Of a stretch of DNA of 39,168 bases, positions 1 through 7,240 are shown piece after piece (within the stretch, counting starts at the first letter, position 1; every line of letters begins with the position of its first letter). The stretch is from positions 1-39,168 of the forward strand of contig JAUVXL010000009.1 of NCBI GenBank assembly GCA_030603595.1, written 5' to 3'. The stretch is from Sedimentisphaerales bacterium. Lineage in GTDB: Bacteria > Planctomycetota > Phycisphaerae > Sedimentisphaerales > Anaerobacaceae. The notes beneath the pieces are model-generated. The model was not told where the DNA came from. It did not search any database and was given only the letters and a program-made list of their open reading frames with translations. The position numbers and the translations under genes are program-made.

Positions 1-187
1 GGCTTGTCTTGCATTGACCATCCCCAAAGCCTTCGGCTTTGAGGCTGCCACCCAACCGGCTAACCGCCACATCAGGCGCCTCGCTAACCGCTTCCGATTC
101 AGACCGCGAACAGCCGACAACCAACACCGCCGACAATATGAGTGCTATCCCGCAGAATCCAAACAACATGCACTTCGAGCTTCGCAT
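1..187 (-). CDS. Lipoprotein, N-terminal part (runs off left edge)
   Basis: The minus strand opens with an ATG at 187 behind a good Shine-Dalgarno (AAAGGAG about 8 nt upstream) and stays open to the window edge, about 62 codons. The product begins with basic residues, a hydrophobic stretch and a lipobox ending VVGC, with the cysteine near residue 26, so it should be exported and lipid-anchored. After the cysteine comes a Ser/Glu-rich linker typical of mature lipoproteins. The functional domain lies outside the window, so no role can be assigned. The 253 bases between this start and the next gene hold no gene that I can support. Confidence 0.7.
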   Translation of the reverse strand, partial: MRSSKCMLFGFCGIALILSAVLVVGCSRSESEAVSEAPDVAVSRLGGSLKAEGFGDGQCKTS

Positions 188-440
188 TTTTATTCTCCTT
201 TGTCTGCTTAGGCTGCTCTGTTCCAAAACGCAGAGTTTATATCGAAGGAGCGCTTTACGCCACAGTTTTTCCGCGTTTGCTGAAAATGGGGACGTTGGCC
301 GGACAATGAACGCCTCCAAACAATCTTGAAGCTGCCGCCCGTCGGATTTGAGCAAATAAGGGTGGCACGCTCAAACTTTGTTTGGGCGTGTGTCTATCCG
401 AACGTCCAAACAATTTTGAACGTCCCACACAGAGGCGCCG

Positions 441-1349
441 CTACGCCCGCCAAGTCAGGTGTTTTTCACTCCCGTTCTGTTCTGTATTGCCGGCTGTTGC
501 GTGGAGTATAAAATCACCGCCTGTGGCCCTGAGCTTGGCCTCGACCCATCCGACCGGCTCGGCATCGTTGAAGTTGTATCCCGTCGCCGGCAGGTTGATC
601 AGGTGAATCCCCTTGTATTTTGAGAAGCCGTACTCGTGAGAATGGCCATATACAATCGCCTTGACCTTGCGGACCGGCGCAACGATCTCGTAAAGACGCG
701 GCAAATCCAGCAAATCCCCGTCACCGTCGCCTAATGTGTGATGGAAGCACAGTATCGTCGGCGTATTGTCGCTGGTCTTGAGGTATCCCGCGAGCCACCG
801 CCTTTGCGCCCTGCCCAGAAGGCCGGGCACTTTGTTAACGTAGAAAAGGGAATCCAGCACGATCACGCGAACCGGCGGCGCGTTCGCGACGAGTACGCAC
901 TTGCCGGAAACAGACTGTTTCTCGCCGGGCAGTTTATCGAAGGTCTTCTGGAAATTGCCCCGGTCGTCGTGATTGCCCAGGGCCATAAAGACGGGCGTTT
1001 GCTCCGCCAGGGGCGTGAGCAGCTTTTTTAGATTGGCGTAATCGCCCGGCTTGCCCGCAAGCCGGGCCAGATCGCCGGTAATCGCCGCCGCATCCGGCGC
1101 ATTGGCGATGACCTCGGGGACGATTTTCTCAAGGTTTCGATAAGGATAGAATCCGCGGTAGTTGTTATCGACGTCCTCGGGGATGTGCGTATCGCTCAAC
1201 AGCGCCCATCGCGTCGCGGCCGGCCCTTTTCGGCTCTGGCGACCGCCGAGCGAAGCGCAGCCGCCAAGCGTTACCACCGCGCCGATAGCAGCCAGGCCGC
1301 CTTTGACAAAATCTCTTCTATTGATCGAAGGATGAAATACCGCCGCCAT
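441..1349 (-). CDS. Tat-exported calcineurin-like metallophosphoesterase
   Basis: This is a roughly 302-residue metallophosphoesterase. The metal-binding motifs appear in family order: SDTH, GDLA, GNHDD, FHH and GHSHEYG, which bind a dinuclear metal centre for hydrolysis of phosphomono- or diesters. The N-terminus carries a twin-arginine signal (NRRDFVKG) followed by a hydrophobic segment ending in LGGC, so the protein is probably exported by Tat and may be lipidated. I prefer the ATG at 1349; a GTG one codon earlier is possible, with AAAGGCGG upstream. It stands alone on the minus strand, downstream of a dispersed repeat. The substrate is unknown. Confidence 0.85.
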   Translation of the reverse strand: MAAVFHPSINRRDFVKGGLAAIGAVVTLGGCASLGGRQSRKGPAATRWALLSDTHIPEDVDNNYRGFYPYRNLEKIVPEVIANAPDAAAITGDLARLAGKPGDYANLKKLLTPLAEQTPVFMALGNHDDRGNFQKTFDKLPGEKQSVSGKCVLVANAPPVRVIVLDSLFYVNKVPGLLGRAQRRWLAGYLKTSDNTPTILCFHHTLGDGDGDLLDLPRLYEIVAPVRKVKAIVYGHSHEYGFSKYKGIHLINLPATGYNFNDAEPVGWVEAKLRATGGDFILHATAGNTEQNGSEKHLTWRA

Positions 1350-1442
1350 CACATACCGCCTTTCTGATTCTTTCTTTCTTGGCTCACTGCCCCGGAGTCG
1401 TCTGCCGGTCGGCCAAACCTACTACTCTATAAAACTTGATTC

Positions 1443-1507
1443 TATAGATATTGTCATCGCGAGGAGGCCGCAGGCCGACGTGGCAATCTCACAGTCCCAA
1501 TATCTAT
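1443..1507. repeat. Dispersed palindromic repeat with outer inverted arms
   Basis: This unit contains TTGTCATCGCGAGGAG at one end and GACGTGGCAATCTC at the other, a form common as a dispersed repeat in many bacterial genomes. Related copies lie at 11621-11672 and 37862-38026. This copy is also enclosed by a perfect 10-bp inverted repeat, ATAGATATTG (1443-1452) and CAATATCTAT (1498-1507), so the whole unit could fold as one hairpin or be a small mobile palindrome. It sits just beyond the stop of a truncated dehydrogenase gene. Confidence 0.7.
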
Positions 1508-1518
1508 GAAACGTCGTA

Positions 1519-1716
1519 CTATATTCTCATAAGCAGCACGCCGTCGCTGTTCTTTTTAACCTGCCGAAGCGCCTTTTTAGCGCCGTCTTCGGTGCGGAAG
1601 TAGTGCACGCCGACAAAACCGCCCTGCCTGCTGAACGAGACAGCCGTCGCCAGGCCGATCCCGCTGCTGGCCCCCGTTACCAAGACTTTCTTGCCTTTTA
1701 GGTCTTCGTAAATCAT
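1519..1716 (-). pseudogene. Short-chain dehydrogenase remnant
   Basis: The 65-residue frame holds only the N-terminal cofactor-binding part of a short-chain dehydrogenase/reductase: KVLVTGASSGIG is the Rossmann TGxxxGIG motif, followed by the next strand and helix. The family normally has about 250 residues, with a catalytic YxxxK that is absent here. The frame ends just before a dispersed repeat (1443-1507), which suggests truncation at or near that repeat. It lies downstream of the trxA unit on the same strand. It could still be translated, but it cannot be an active dehydrogenase. Confidence 0.7.
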
Positions 1717-1769
1717 AACTGCCAGAGTATTATACCGACCTGCCGGCTCCTCTCGGCACGGAAAGTCTA

Positions 1770-2111
1770 TTACTGATGACCGGGCGATTCCATTTTCAGA
1801 TAGAGAGGTATCTCCCGGCCTTCCTTGATCAGGCTGTATTTCGAGTTGTACCTTTCATCCGGGAAATCGTCGATTACCTTATACGCAATCCGGTAGCCCT
1901 GGGTAAAAGTGCTCGGCTCAACGAATTTGTAACCATTCTCCGGAAACCACACTTCCGGCGTAAATTCCTTGCCCTTTTCGAGTTGCTTTCTGAGCAGGTT
2001 CGCATCTCTTTCGGCGTCGTCCCGCGGGCCTTTAACGGTGAATCCCTCGCCGAGCAACTCGTCGAGATACTCGGCGGTATTCAACGGATTGAGAGACTTC
2101 ACATCGTCCAT
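1770..2111 (-). CDS. Hypothetical protein, co-transcribed with thioredoxin
   Basis: This acidic soluble protein of about 113 residues matches no family I recognise. It has no signal peptide or membrane segment. The sequence AGGTGA five bases before the ATG at 2111 fixes that start over a GTG three codons upstream. It follows the thioredoxin gene by 17 bases on the same strand, so the two are likely one transcript. The C-terminal half is rich in aromatic residues and looks like a small globular alpha/beta domain. A redox link is suggested only by the neighbour. Confidence 0.65.
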   Translation of the reverse strand: MDDVKSLNPLNTAEYLDELLGEGFTVKGPRDDAERDANLLRKQLEKGKEFTPEVWFPENGYKFVEPSTFTQGYRIAYKVIDDFPDERYNSKYSLIKEGREIPLYLKMESPGHQ

Positions 2112-2128
2112 TTCAATCACCTGTATAG

Positions 2129-2464
2129 TTATAAGTGCGTGCTAATCTTCTCGCGAAGATCCTCCTCGAATTTCGGTGTAACGCCTTTGATCTGGTCCAC
2201 AATCTGGCCCGCCTTGTAGATATTCAGCGTCGGTATGCTCGTAACCCCGGCCTTGACCGCGGAATCGCGATAGTCGTCGATGTTCATCTTGCAAACCTTT
2301 ACGTTCCCTTCGTATTCGGCGGCTATGTTATCGAGCACCGGACCGGCCATGCGACAAGGACCGCACCATTCAGCCCAAAAATCAACCAGCACAAGAGCCT
2401 CCGACTCCAATACCTCGCTGTCATAAATATCATCCGTAAGATCAACAGCCGTGCGTCCTTCCAT
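2129..2464 (-). CDS. trxA: Thioredoxin
   Basis: This is a 111-residue thioredoxin of normal length, without an export signal, and therefore cytoplasmic. The active site WCGPC sits in the usual FWAEWCGPC context. The cis-proline motif SIPT and the following strand (TLNIYKAG) are in place, so the disulfide reductase fold is complete. AAGGAG lies about 8 nt before the ATG at 2464, and a strong promoter lies upstream (2526-2554). It is the first gene of a short minus-strand unit with the hypothetical gene at 1770. Confidence 0.93.
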   Translation of the reverse strand: MEGRTAVDLTDDIYDSEVLESEALVLVDFWAEWCGPCRMAGPVLDNIAAEYEGNVKVCKMNIDDYRDSAVKAGVTSIPTLNIYKAGQIVDQIKGVTPKFEEDLREKISTHL

Positions 2465-2525
2465 AGTTCATGCTCCTTGCAACAAAAGGTTACCAAAAAA
2501 CCAAACACCAAAACCCATCGACGCA

Positions 2526-2554
2526 ATACTAAGACCAAAAACCGACCGTGTCAA
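2526..2554 (-). promoter_or_regulatory. Sigma70-type promoter of trxA
   Basis: Read on the minus strand, TTGACA (2549-2554) is followed after 17 bases by TAGTAT (2526-2531). This is close to the vegetative consensus. It lies about 60 bases before the thioredoxin start, facing it. Confidence 0.65.
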
Positions 2555-2597
2555 ATATGTTTGGCCAGTTTTTTGGGCGCCTTTACATTTTGTGGGT

Positions 2598-2627
2598 AGA
2601 ACCTGCGGTAAAACCGCAGGCTAAATA
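2598..2627. repeat. REP palindrome, left of the RAYT gene
   Basis: A perfect palindrome with 8-bp arms, CCTGCGGT (2602-2609) and ACCGCAGG (2613-2620), encloses a 3-base loop. On the minus strand it is preceded by TATTTAG and followed by TTCT. It has the same geometry and flanks as the element at 3090-3117, in inverted orientation, with the RAYT gene between them. Confidence 0.75.
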
Positions 2628-3056
2628 CTACGTATCGTGGCTTTTCACGTATCCTATCTTTTGCTCCAGACTTACCTCGTCAAAGCAGTATCTCTTATCA
2701 TATCCCCTCGTCCAGAGTTTGCCGGTATGGCCGGTTGCCTTTATCGCCAATCGCCCTGCCTTCTTGTAATATGCAACCATATTGCCTATCGGTTCCCCGG
2801 TATTCTGCACAATTATATGAATATGCGTAGCCTTGACTGACAATGCGTAAACACGCTGCCCCCGCAACGTCGCTTCCTCTACGATAGCCTCTCGCACCAA
2901 TTGCCGTTGTTTCTTCGACAGCTTGACGGATACTTGAACCTGCGATAGCTTGTTCGCCTGCATAAGGCCCTTGTTTCCACGCCGAATCTTCCCGTCCCGC
3001 ACAAACCCGCGATCATCCCCCTGCAGCCAGGTCCCATACGTAGTCCAAGTAAGCAT
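2628..3056 (-). CDS. REP-associated tyrosine transposase (RAYT, Y1/IS200-like)
   Basis: This protein of about 143 residues belongs to the Y1 transposase (TnpA_REP) group. It shows the N-terminal LTWTTYGTWLQGD segment of this group, the HUH metal-binding motif in ATHIHIIVQ, and the catalytic tyrosine region MVAYYKKAGR. Such proteins nick single-stranded DNA at REP palindromes, and two matching REPs flank this gene in inverted orientation, as in known RAYT/REP units. The ATG at 3056 puts LTWTTYGTW at the usual N-terminus; a GTG at 3077 would add seven residues. The gene is intact, so mobilisation of REPs may still be possible. Confidence 0.88.
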   Translation of the reverse strand: MLTWTTYGTWLQGDDRGFVRDGKIRRGNKGLMQANKLSQVQVSVKLSKKQRQLVREAIVEEATLRGQRVYALSVKATHIHIIVQNTGEPIGNMVAYYKKAGRLAIKATGHTGKLWTRGYDKRYCFDEVSLEQKIGYVKSHDT

Positions 3057-3089
3057 ATACCCCAATGTCCGCCCCACAATACACCCCCT

Positions 3090-3117
3090 ATTTAGCCCTG
3101 GGTTTCACCCAGGGTCT
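3090..3117. repeat. REP palindrome, right of the RAYT gene, overlapping the rmuC 3' end
   Basis: CCCTGGGT (3096-3103), a 3-base loop and ACCCAGGG (3107-3114) form a perfect 8-bp-arm palindrome preceded by TATTTAG. It is the inverted partner of the element at 2598-2627. The rmuC stop codon (3092-3094) and its last codons are made of this repeat. Confidence 0.75.
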
Positions 3118-4447
3118 CTTTCTCGGTATTAGTTTTGCCATCGTGACGCTCTATGTCTGCGGCCTGGATGGTTCTTGTTGTTTTATCTATCGTTTCGAGC
3201 GTCTCGATCTCGTCGCCCGATGCGGCGCCGAGTTCGCGGAACTTGCGAGCGTTCACGAGAACCCTGCTCTCCAACGAACCGACGGCCTTGTTGTAAGACT
3301 CGGCGGCCCGGTCTATGTTCTTGCCCACATCGCCCAAATGGCCGGCGAAAACCCGAATCCTATCGTACAGGTCCTTTCCAAGCTCGCTGATTACCTGAGC
3401 ATTTCGCGCAACTTGTTGCTGCCGCCATCCGTATGCCACCGCGAGCAGCAGCGCGATCAGAGTAGTGGGCGTAGCCAGGATAACCCGCTTGTCCCCGGCC
3501 AGTTCGATCAATCGCGGGTTTTGTTCGAGTGCCGCGCTGAAGAACATTTCGCCGGGCAGGAACATAACCACAAATTCCGGGGCCGGCTGGAACTGCTCCC
3601 AATAGCTTTTGGCCGCCAAATTCGATATGTGCGTGCGCACAAGGCGGGCGTGATCTTTGAGTTTACTCGTTCGCGCCTCCTCATCCGTCATTTCTATAGA
3701 GTCCAGATAGCTCTCGAGGGGGGCTTTGGAATCCACAACGATGCTTCTGCCGCCCGGCAAATTGATTATCATGTCCGGACGGGTTCTGACGCCTTCGGCA
3801 ACGGCGGTTTTCTGCTCGTCGAAGTCACAATGATCGACCATACCCGCGATTTCAACCACCCGCCGCAACTGCATTTCGCCCCATCGCCCGCGAACCTGGG
3901 GCCTCCGCAACGCAGTGACCAGATTGTCCGTTTCCTTTTTCAGCTTTGCCTCCGAGTCAAGAAGCGACTTTATCTGCTCGGTCAAACTTCCAAACGTCGC
4001 CGCCCGGGACTTGTCAATTTCGCCGATCTTCACGTCAACCTTCGCAAGGGATTCCTTCAGTGGCTTGACGAGTTGGTTGATGGCCTCCTGCCGTTTTTCG
4101 AGGTCTGCTTTGGCGCCGCTTTGGAATTTCTCCAGGTCCGTCTTGGCCAGTTGCAGGAATTGGGCGTTGTTATTTCGCAAGGCTTCGGCCGACAAAGCTT
4201 TGAACGCATCGGAGAGTTTCTTCTCGGCTTCGCCGAAGTCTTTCAGTCTCTGCTCAGCGGTCCTTTGCTGCTCGCCGAACTTGGCCAGATCGACCCTTAG
4301 CTCCGTGCACTCGGCCTGGAGCTGGCGGATTTGCTCATCCTTTCCCCCGATGGCCGATTCAAGCTCGCCCACATTTCTGCGACTGAACCAGAAAACGAAT
4401 ATCCCGGCAAATACCGCACCAACAACGAAACCAACCACATATTCCAT
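3092..4447 (-). CDS. rmuC: DNA recombination protein RmuC
   Basis: The product (about 451 residues) has the standard RmuC layout: an N-terminal membrane segment ([18 protein letters not shown]), a long coiled coil to about residue 190, then the RmuC nuclease-like domain with motifs such as [33 protein letters not shown] and VVMFLPGE. RmuC limits recombination at short inverted repeats in Escherichia coli. The ATG at 4447 is chosen because GGAG lies 8 bases before it and the membrane segment then starts at once; a start at 4486 would add a non-hydrophobic leader. The last residues and the stop come from a REP palindrome, so the native C-terminus may have been replaced. Confidence 0.88.
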   Translation of the reverse strand: MEYVVGFVVGAVFAGIFVFWFSRRNVGELESAIGGKDEQIRQLQAECTELRVDLAKFGEQQRTAEQRLKDFGEAEKKLSDAFKALSAEALRNNNAQFLQLAKTDLEKFQSGAKADLEKRQEAINQLVKPLKESLAKVDVKIGEIDKSRAATFGSLTEQIKSLLDSEAKLKKETDNLVTALRRPQVRGRWGEMQLRRVVEIAGMVDHCDFDEQKTAVAEGVRTRPDMIINLPGGRSIVVDSKAPLESYLDSIEMTDEEARTSKLKDHARLVRTHISNLAAKSYWEQFQPAPEFVVMFLPGEMFFSAALEQNPRLIELAGDKRVILATPTTLIALLLAVAYGWRQQQVARNAQVISELGKDLYDRIRVFAGHLGDVGKNIDRAAESYNKAVGSLESRVLVNARKFRELGAASGDEIETLETIDKTTRTIQAADIERHDGKTNTEKETLGETQG

Positions 4448-4624
4448 AATCTCGTCTCCATAAGTCGAAGTAAGAAACCATCGCAATTATAGCCGTCCGC
4501 GCCCGGTTCGTCAAAGGCGAACAACGACAATTGCCCGGTACATGCCGGTTAAGCCTTGATATACAGACACAGCCGGTATATCGTCTTGGGGACGAAGGAA
4601 GGGGTGTTTGCTGAAGGGCTCACT

Positions 4625-5224
4625 ATGGCTATGGAAAAGATTGAATCCGTTATATTCGATTGGGGAGGCGTACTGATAGACGACCCGGCGCCGCGCCGAT
4701 TGCGGTACTGCGCCGAAGTGCTGAGCGTGCCCGAAGATACCCTGGCTGAGATACTTGCCGAGTTTATGCCGGAATTCCAGAGAGGCGCTATCGCCGAAGA
4801 TACGTTTTGGGAGCGGGTCTGCAGCAAGTTGAACGTGCCGACGCCGAAAAGCCGGTCATTGTGGGGCGATGGCTTCGACGCCGCCCATGTGGCGAGACCG
4901 GAGATGTTCTCGTTGGCTGCCGGCTTGCAGCAGAAGGGCTGCAAAACGGCCGTATTGTCCAATACCGAAGCGCCCGCGGTGGAGTACTTTGCCCGCATGG
5001 GATACGATATGTTTGATTGTCTGGTCTTCTCCTGCAACGAGGGCACGAGAAAGCCGGAACTGAGAATCTACGAAATCGCCATCGAGAAACTAAATTCCCC
5101 GCCCGCCCGAACCGTCTATATCGACGACGACCCAAAATACATAAAAGCCGCAGAACAAGCGGGACTGATTGCGATCCTGTTCGAGACTGTCGAACAGGTG
5201 AAAAACGCACTTTCGCCCTATTGA
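4625..5224 (+). CDS. HAD-superfamily hydrolase (subfamily IA, YihX-like)
   Basis: This 199-residue haloacid dehalogenase-like hydrolase acts in the cytoplasm, probably as a small-molecule phosphatase. Motif I is FDWGGVL with the nucleophilic Asp; GG in place of DG is typical of the YihX/epoxide-hydrolase-N-like branch. Motif II is LSNTE, motif III is the lysine in TRKPELRIY, and motif IV is YIDDDPKYI. The helical cap lies between residues 20 and 85. The ATG at 4625 follows GAAGGG and puts the first strand at residue 8. The gene diverges from rmuC. The substrate cannot be inferred. Confidence 0.87.
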   Translation: MAMEKIESVIFDWGGVLIDDPAPRRLRYCAEVLSVPEDTLAEILAEFMPEFQRGAIAEDTFWERVCSKLNVPTPKSRSLWGDGFDAAHVARPEMFSLAAGLQQKGCKTAVLSNTEAPAVEYFARMGYDMFDCLVFSCNEGTRKPELRIYEIAIEKLNSPPARTVYIDDDPKYIKAAEQAGLIAILFETVEQVKNALSPY

Positions 5225-5365
5225 GGCGGCGGAAAAACTGTTCTTGAAAAAGAGCAATGCGGCGGTACAATGACAAATCGAGGCGAAGCGGCCTGCTGAT
5301 TCAGAGGCGTTTTTGTCTTTGAGGGGTTGTAAGTAGTGCAAAAATGAGAAAGGACGGGCAGAAAG

Positions 5366-5728
5366 ATGAGTGGAAGTGATCTTGGAATCAGGAATCTGGC
5401 TGGCGGGGCGACATTGCTGCTTGTTATATTGGCGATAGGCGGCTGTGCGCCCAGCGGTGGCGGCAGGTTGTTCCCGGAGGAAAACCTCGTGGGGGCAGGG
5501 TTCGAGATTGACTGGACGGCGACAGAGAAGGGGATGGCGTTTCTTGTCGAGGAGAGAAGAAAAAGAGTCTTGAAAACGCAATCCATAGAACAGGGCGAGA
5601 AGTTTTCCTTTTCGGTTTCAGGGATCGACAGTGAGCAGCAGTTCGAGGCCCTCTTCGGCGTTAAGTTTTCAGAGGCGAGATTCAGCTTGTATTTCGTCCC
5701 GGAAGGGCAAGAGTGGTTGAATGAGTGA
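5366..5728 (+). CDS. Small lipoprotein of unknown function
   Basis: The 120-residue product has a signal peptide with a hydrophobic core (GGATLLLVILAIGGC) and a lipobox cysteine near residue 27, so it is predicted to be membrane-anchored outside the cytoplasm. The mature part, of about 90 residues, has alternating polar and hydrophobic strands and no domain known to me. It stands 18 bases before the small gene at 5747, but it is not obviously part of that gene pair. Confidence 0.65.
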   Translation: MSGSDLGIRNLAGGATLLLVILAIGGCAPSGGGRLFPEENLVGAGFEIDWTATEKGMAFLVEERRKRVLKTQSIEQGEKFSFSVSGIDSEQQFEALFGVKFSEARFSLYFVPEGQEWLNE

Positions 5729-5746
5729 GGGGGTTTTGAGAATCGG

Positions 5747-6001
5747 ATGAGTGGGATACGGGCTGACACCACGTTTGAAGCGGCTTGCAGACAAAATGAG
5801 GTCCTCCGCAGGATCGGGATAGCCGGGCGGGCGGCGATGACGTTCGAATTGAGCGATAACCTTCGGCGGATTGTCGCCGATGGGGTCAGGGATCGCCATC
5901 CGGATTGGGACGAGCAGGCAGTTCGGCTCAGGGTAATACGTCTTACGTTGGGCGAGCGCCTATTCAACGAGACCTTTGGAGACACTGAGGAGTCGAAGTG
6001 A
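5747..6001 (+). CDS. Small protein paired with a nucleotidyltransferase
   Basis: This 84-residue, mainly helical protein has a central segment (FELSDNLRRIVADGVRDRHP) that I recognise, from general knowledge of the family, in small proteins often encoded just before nucleotidyltransferases in planctomycetes and other bacteria. Its stop overlaps the GTG start of the next gene by four bases, so translation is probably coupled and the products likely interact. The pair resembles a toxin-antitoxin or regulator-enzyme cassette, but I know of no demonstrated role. Confidence 0.7.
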   Translation: MSGIRADTTFEAACRQNEVLRRIGIAGRAAMTFELSDNLRRIVADGVRDRHPDWDEQAVRLRVIRLTLGERLFNETFGDTEESK

Positions 6002-6591
6002 GCAATCAGGCAGACCTCCTGAAAAGAGTTACTGCGGCGCTGGACGGAGTTGGGATCGCGTATATGGTCGCCGGCTCAATTGGCAGCAGTTTCCACGACC
6101 ATCCACGAGCGACGAACGACATCGGCATCGTCATTTCACCCAGCGAAGAGCAGTTGGACAGCCTCGTGGAGTCCCTTGGCGAAGATTACTACATCAGCGC
6201 GCGCGCTGCAAAAGATGCATTCAACCACAAATCTATGTTCAACATAGTCGATAATGTGACCGGGTGGAAAGCGGATCTGGTTGTTCGAAAGGAAAGAGCC
6301 TTCAGCAGGGAGGAATTCCAGCGAAGGCGCAAAGTCAGACTGATGGGGCTGGAGGTCTTCATAGCTTCTCCGGAAGACGTCATTTTGAGTAAATTAGAGT
6401 GGGCCAAGAACAGCGGATCGGGCCAACAGGTGCACGATGCCCTTGACGTTATAGAGGTGCGAGGCGACGATCTTGACCTGGATTATCTGGAGAAGTGGGC
6501 CGGAACGCTGAGCGTGGGAGATTCGCTTGAGAACCTGCTCAAGACAGGCGGAAAGAATGGAAGAATCGGAGGGGGGGCGCAGGTTGACTAA
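5998..6591 (+). CDS. Nucleotidyltransferase-like protein with altered active site
   Basis: This 197-residue protein of the polymerase-beta-type nucleotidyltransferase fold begins with a helical segment, then VAGSIGSSFHDHPRATNDIG. In active relatives the last motif is D-x-D; here the second Asp is Gly (residue 43, codon GGC, one base from GAC). The third carboxylate, Asp93 in WKADLVV, is present, as are the downstream motifs FSREEFQRRR and SPEDVILSKLEWA. The GTG start overlaps the preceding small gene. Activity may be reduced or lost, or the protein may serve as a binding partner. The 3' end overlaps tmk, so all three genes are probably co-transcribed. Confidence 0.8.
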   Translation: MSNQADLLKRVTAALDGVGIAYMVAGSIGSSFHDHPRATNDIGIVISPSEEQLDSLVESLGEDYYISARAAKDAFNHKSMFNIVDNVTGWKADLVVRKERAFSREEFQRRRKVRLMGLEVFIASPEDVILSKLEWAKNSGSGQQVHDALDVIEVRGDDLDLDYLEKWAGTLSVGDSLENLLKTGGKNGRIGGGAQVD

Positions 6592-7240
6592 GGACGACTG
6601 GAAGCAGAATGTCTCGGGCAAGCTTATTGTGCTTGACGGGCCTGACGGTTGCGGCAAGACGACGCAGGCCAGGCTCTTGACGCGATGGCTGCAGGGAGAA
6701 GATGTGCCGACGAGCAATTTTCGGGATCCGGGCGATACGACGATCGGCGAGCGTATAAGAGATATTCTTCTTAGCCCCGAACACATGGCGATGACGGCCA
6801 GAACGGAGATTTTGCTCTATCTGGCCGCGAGGGCGCAGCTCTGGGAGGAGCGAATAGTCCCTGCGCTGCGTGAAAAAGAATGCGTAGTGCTGGACCGATG
6901 GGTATCGAGCACGTGCGCGTATCAGGGTCATGCCGGGGGGTTCGGAATGAGCAATGCTATCACGCTTGCGACGGATTCTCTGGCGCGAGTCTGGGCGGAT
7001 TTGACCGTAGTGCTCGACGTTGACCTGGAGACGTGCGCGAGCCGCATGCCGTCCAAGCGCGACAGGATGGAGGCCAAACCGGCGGAATATCACCAAAAAG
7101 TGCGCGAGGGTTTTCTGCAATTGGCCGACGAGCACGATGGCTTTCTGGCAGTCGATGCAGCCGGCGGGATCGAGGCGGTGCATGCCAGAGTAACAGAAGC
7201 AGTAAAAGCATTTTTTTCATCCGGAGAATCGACCGACTGA
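6557..7240 (+). CDS. tmk: Thymidylate kinase (dTMP kinase)
   Basis: The product phosphorylates dTMP to dTDP in the cytoplasm. The P-loop DGPDGCGKTTQ is near residues 27-37, the LDRWVSSTCAYQG segment contains the DR(Y/W) substrate motif, and a lid/LxxR region follows around PSKRDRMEAK. The length of about 227 residues is normal. The start is uncertain: the ATG at 6557 is listed, but a TTG at 6584 follows a purine-rich GGAGG stretch and would give a more usual N-terminus. Either start lies inside the end of the nucleotidyltransferase gene. The stop overlaps the holB start. Confidence 0.9.
   Translation: MEESEGGRRLTKDDWKQNVSGKLIVLDGPDGCGKTTQARLLTRWLQGEDVPTSNFRDPGDTTIGERIRDILLSPEHMAMTARTEILLYLAARAQLWEERIVPALREKECVVLDRWVSSTCAYQGHAGGFGMSNAITLATDSLARVWADLTVVLDVDLETCASRMPSKRDRMEAKPAEYHQKVREGFLQLADEHDGFLAVDAAGGIEAVHARVTEAVKAFFSSGESTD

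Noticed and set aside
310-440. Two similar words, CTCCAAACAATCTTGAA and GTCCAAACAATTTTGAA, 90 bases apart
   Set aside because: There are only two imperfect copies, with no palindrome, promoter or gene relation that would give them a role.
3065-4300. Long open frame on the plus strand across rmuC
   Set aside because: It is antisense to a clear RmuC gene, has no family motif or ribosome-binding site, and is a by-product of GC-biased codons.
7033-7239. N-terminal extension of holB inside tmk
   Set aside because: The ATG at 7240 overlaps the tmk stop and gives the normal HolB N-terminus; the extension is tmk read in another frame.
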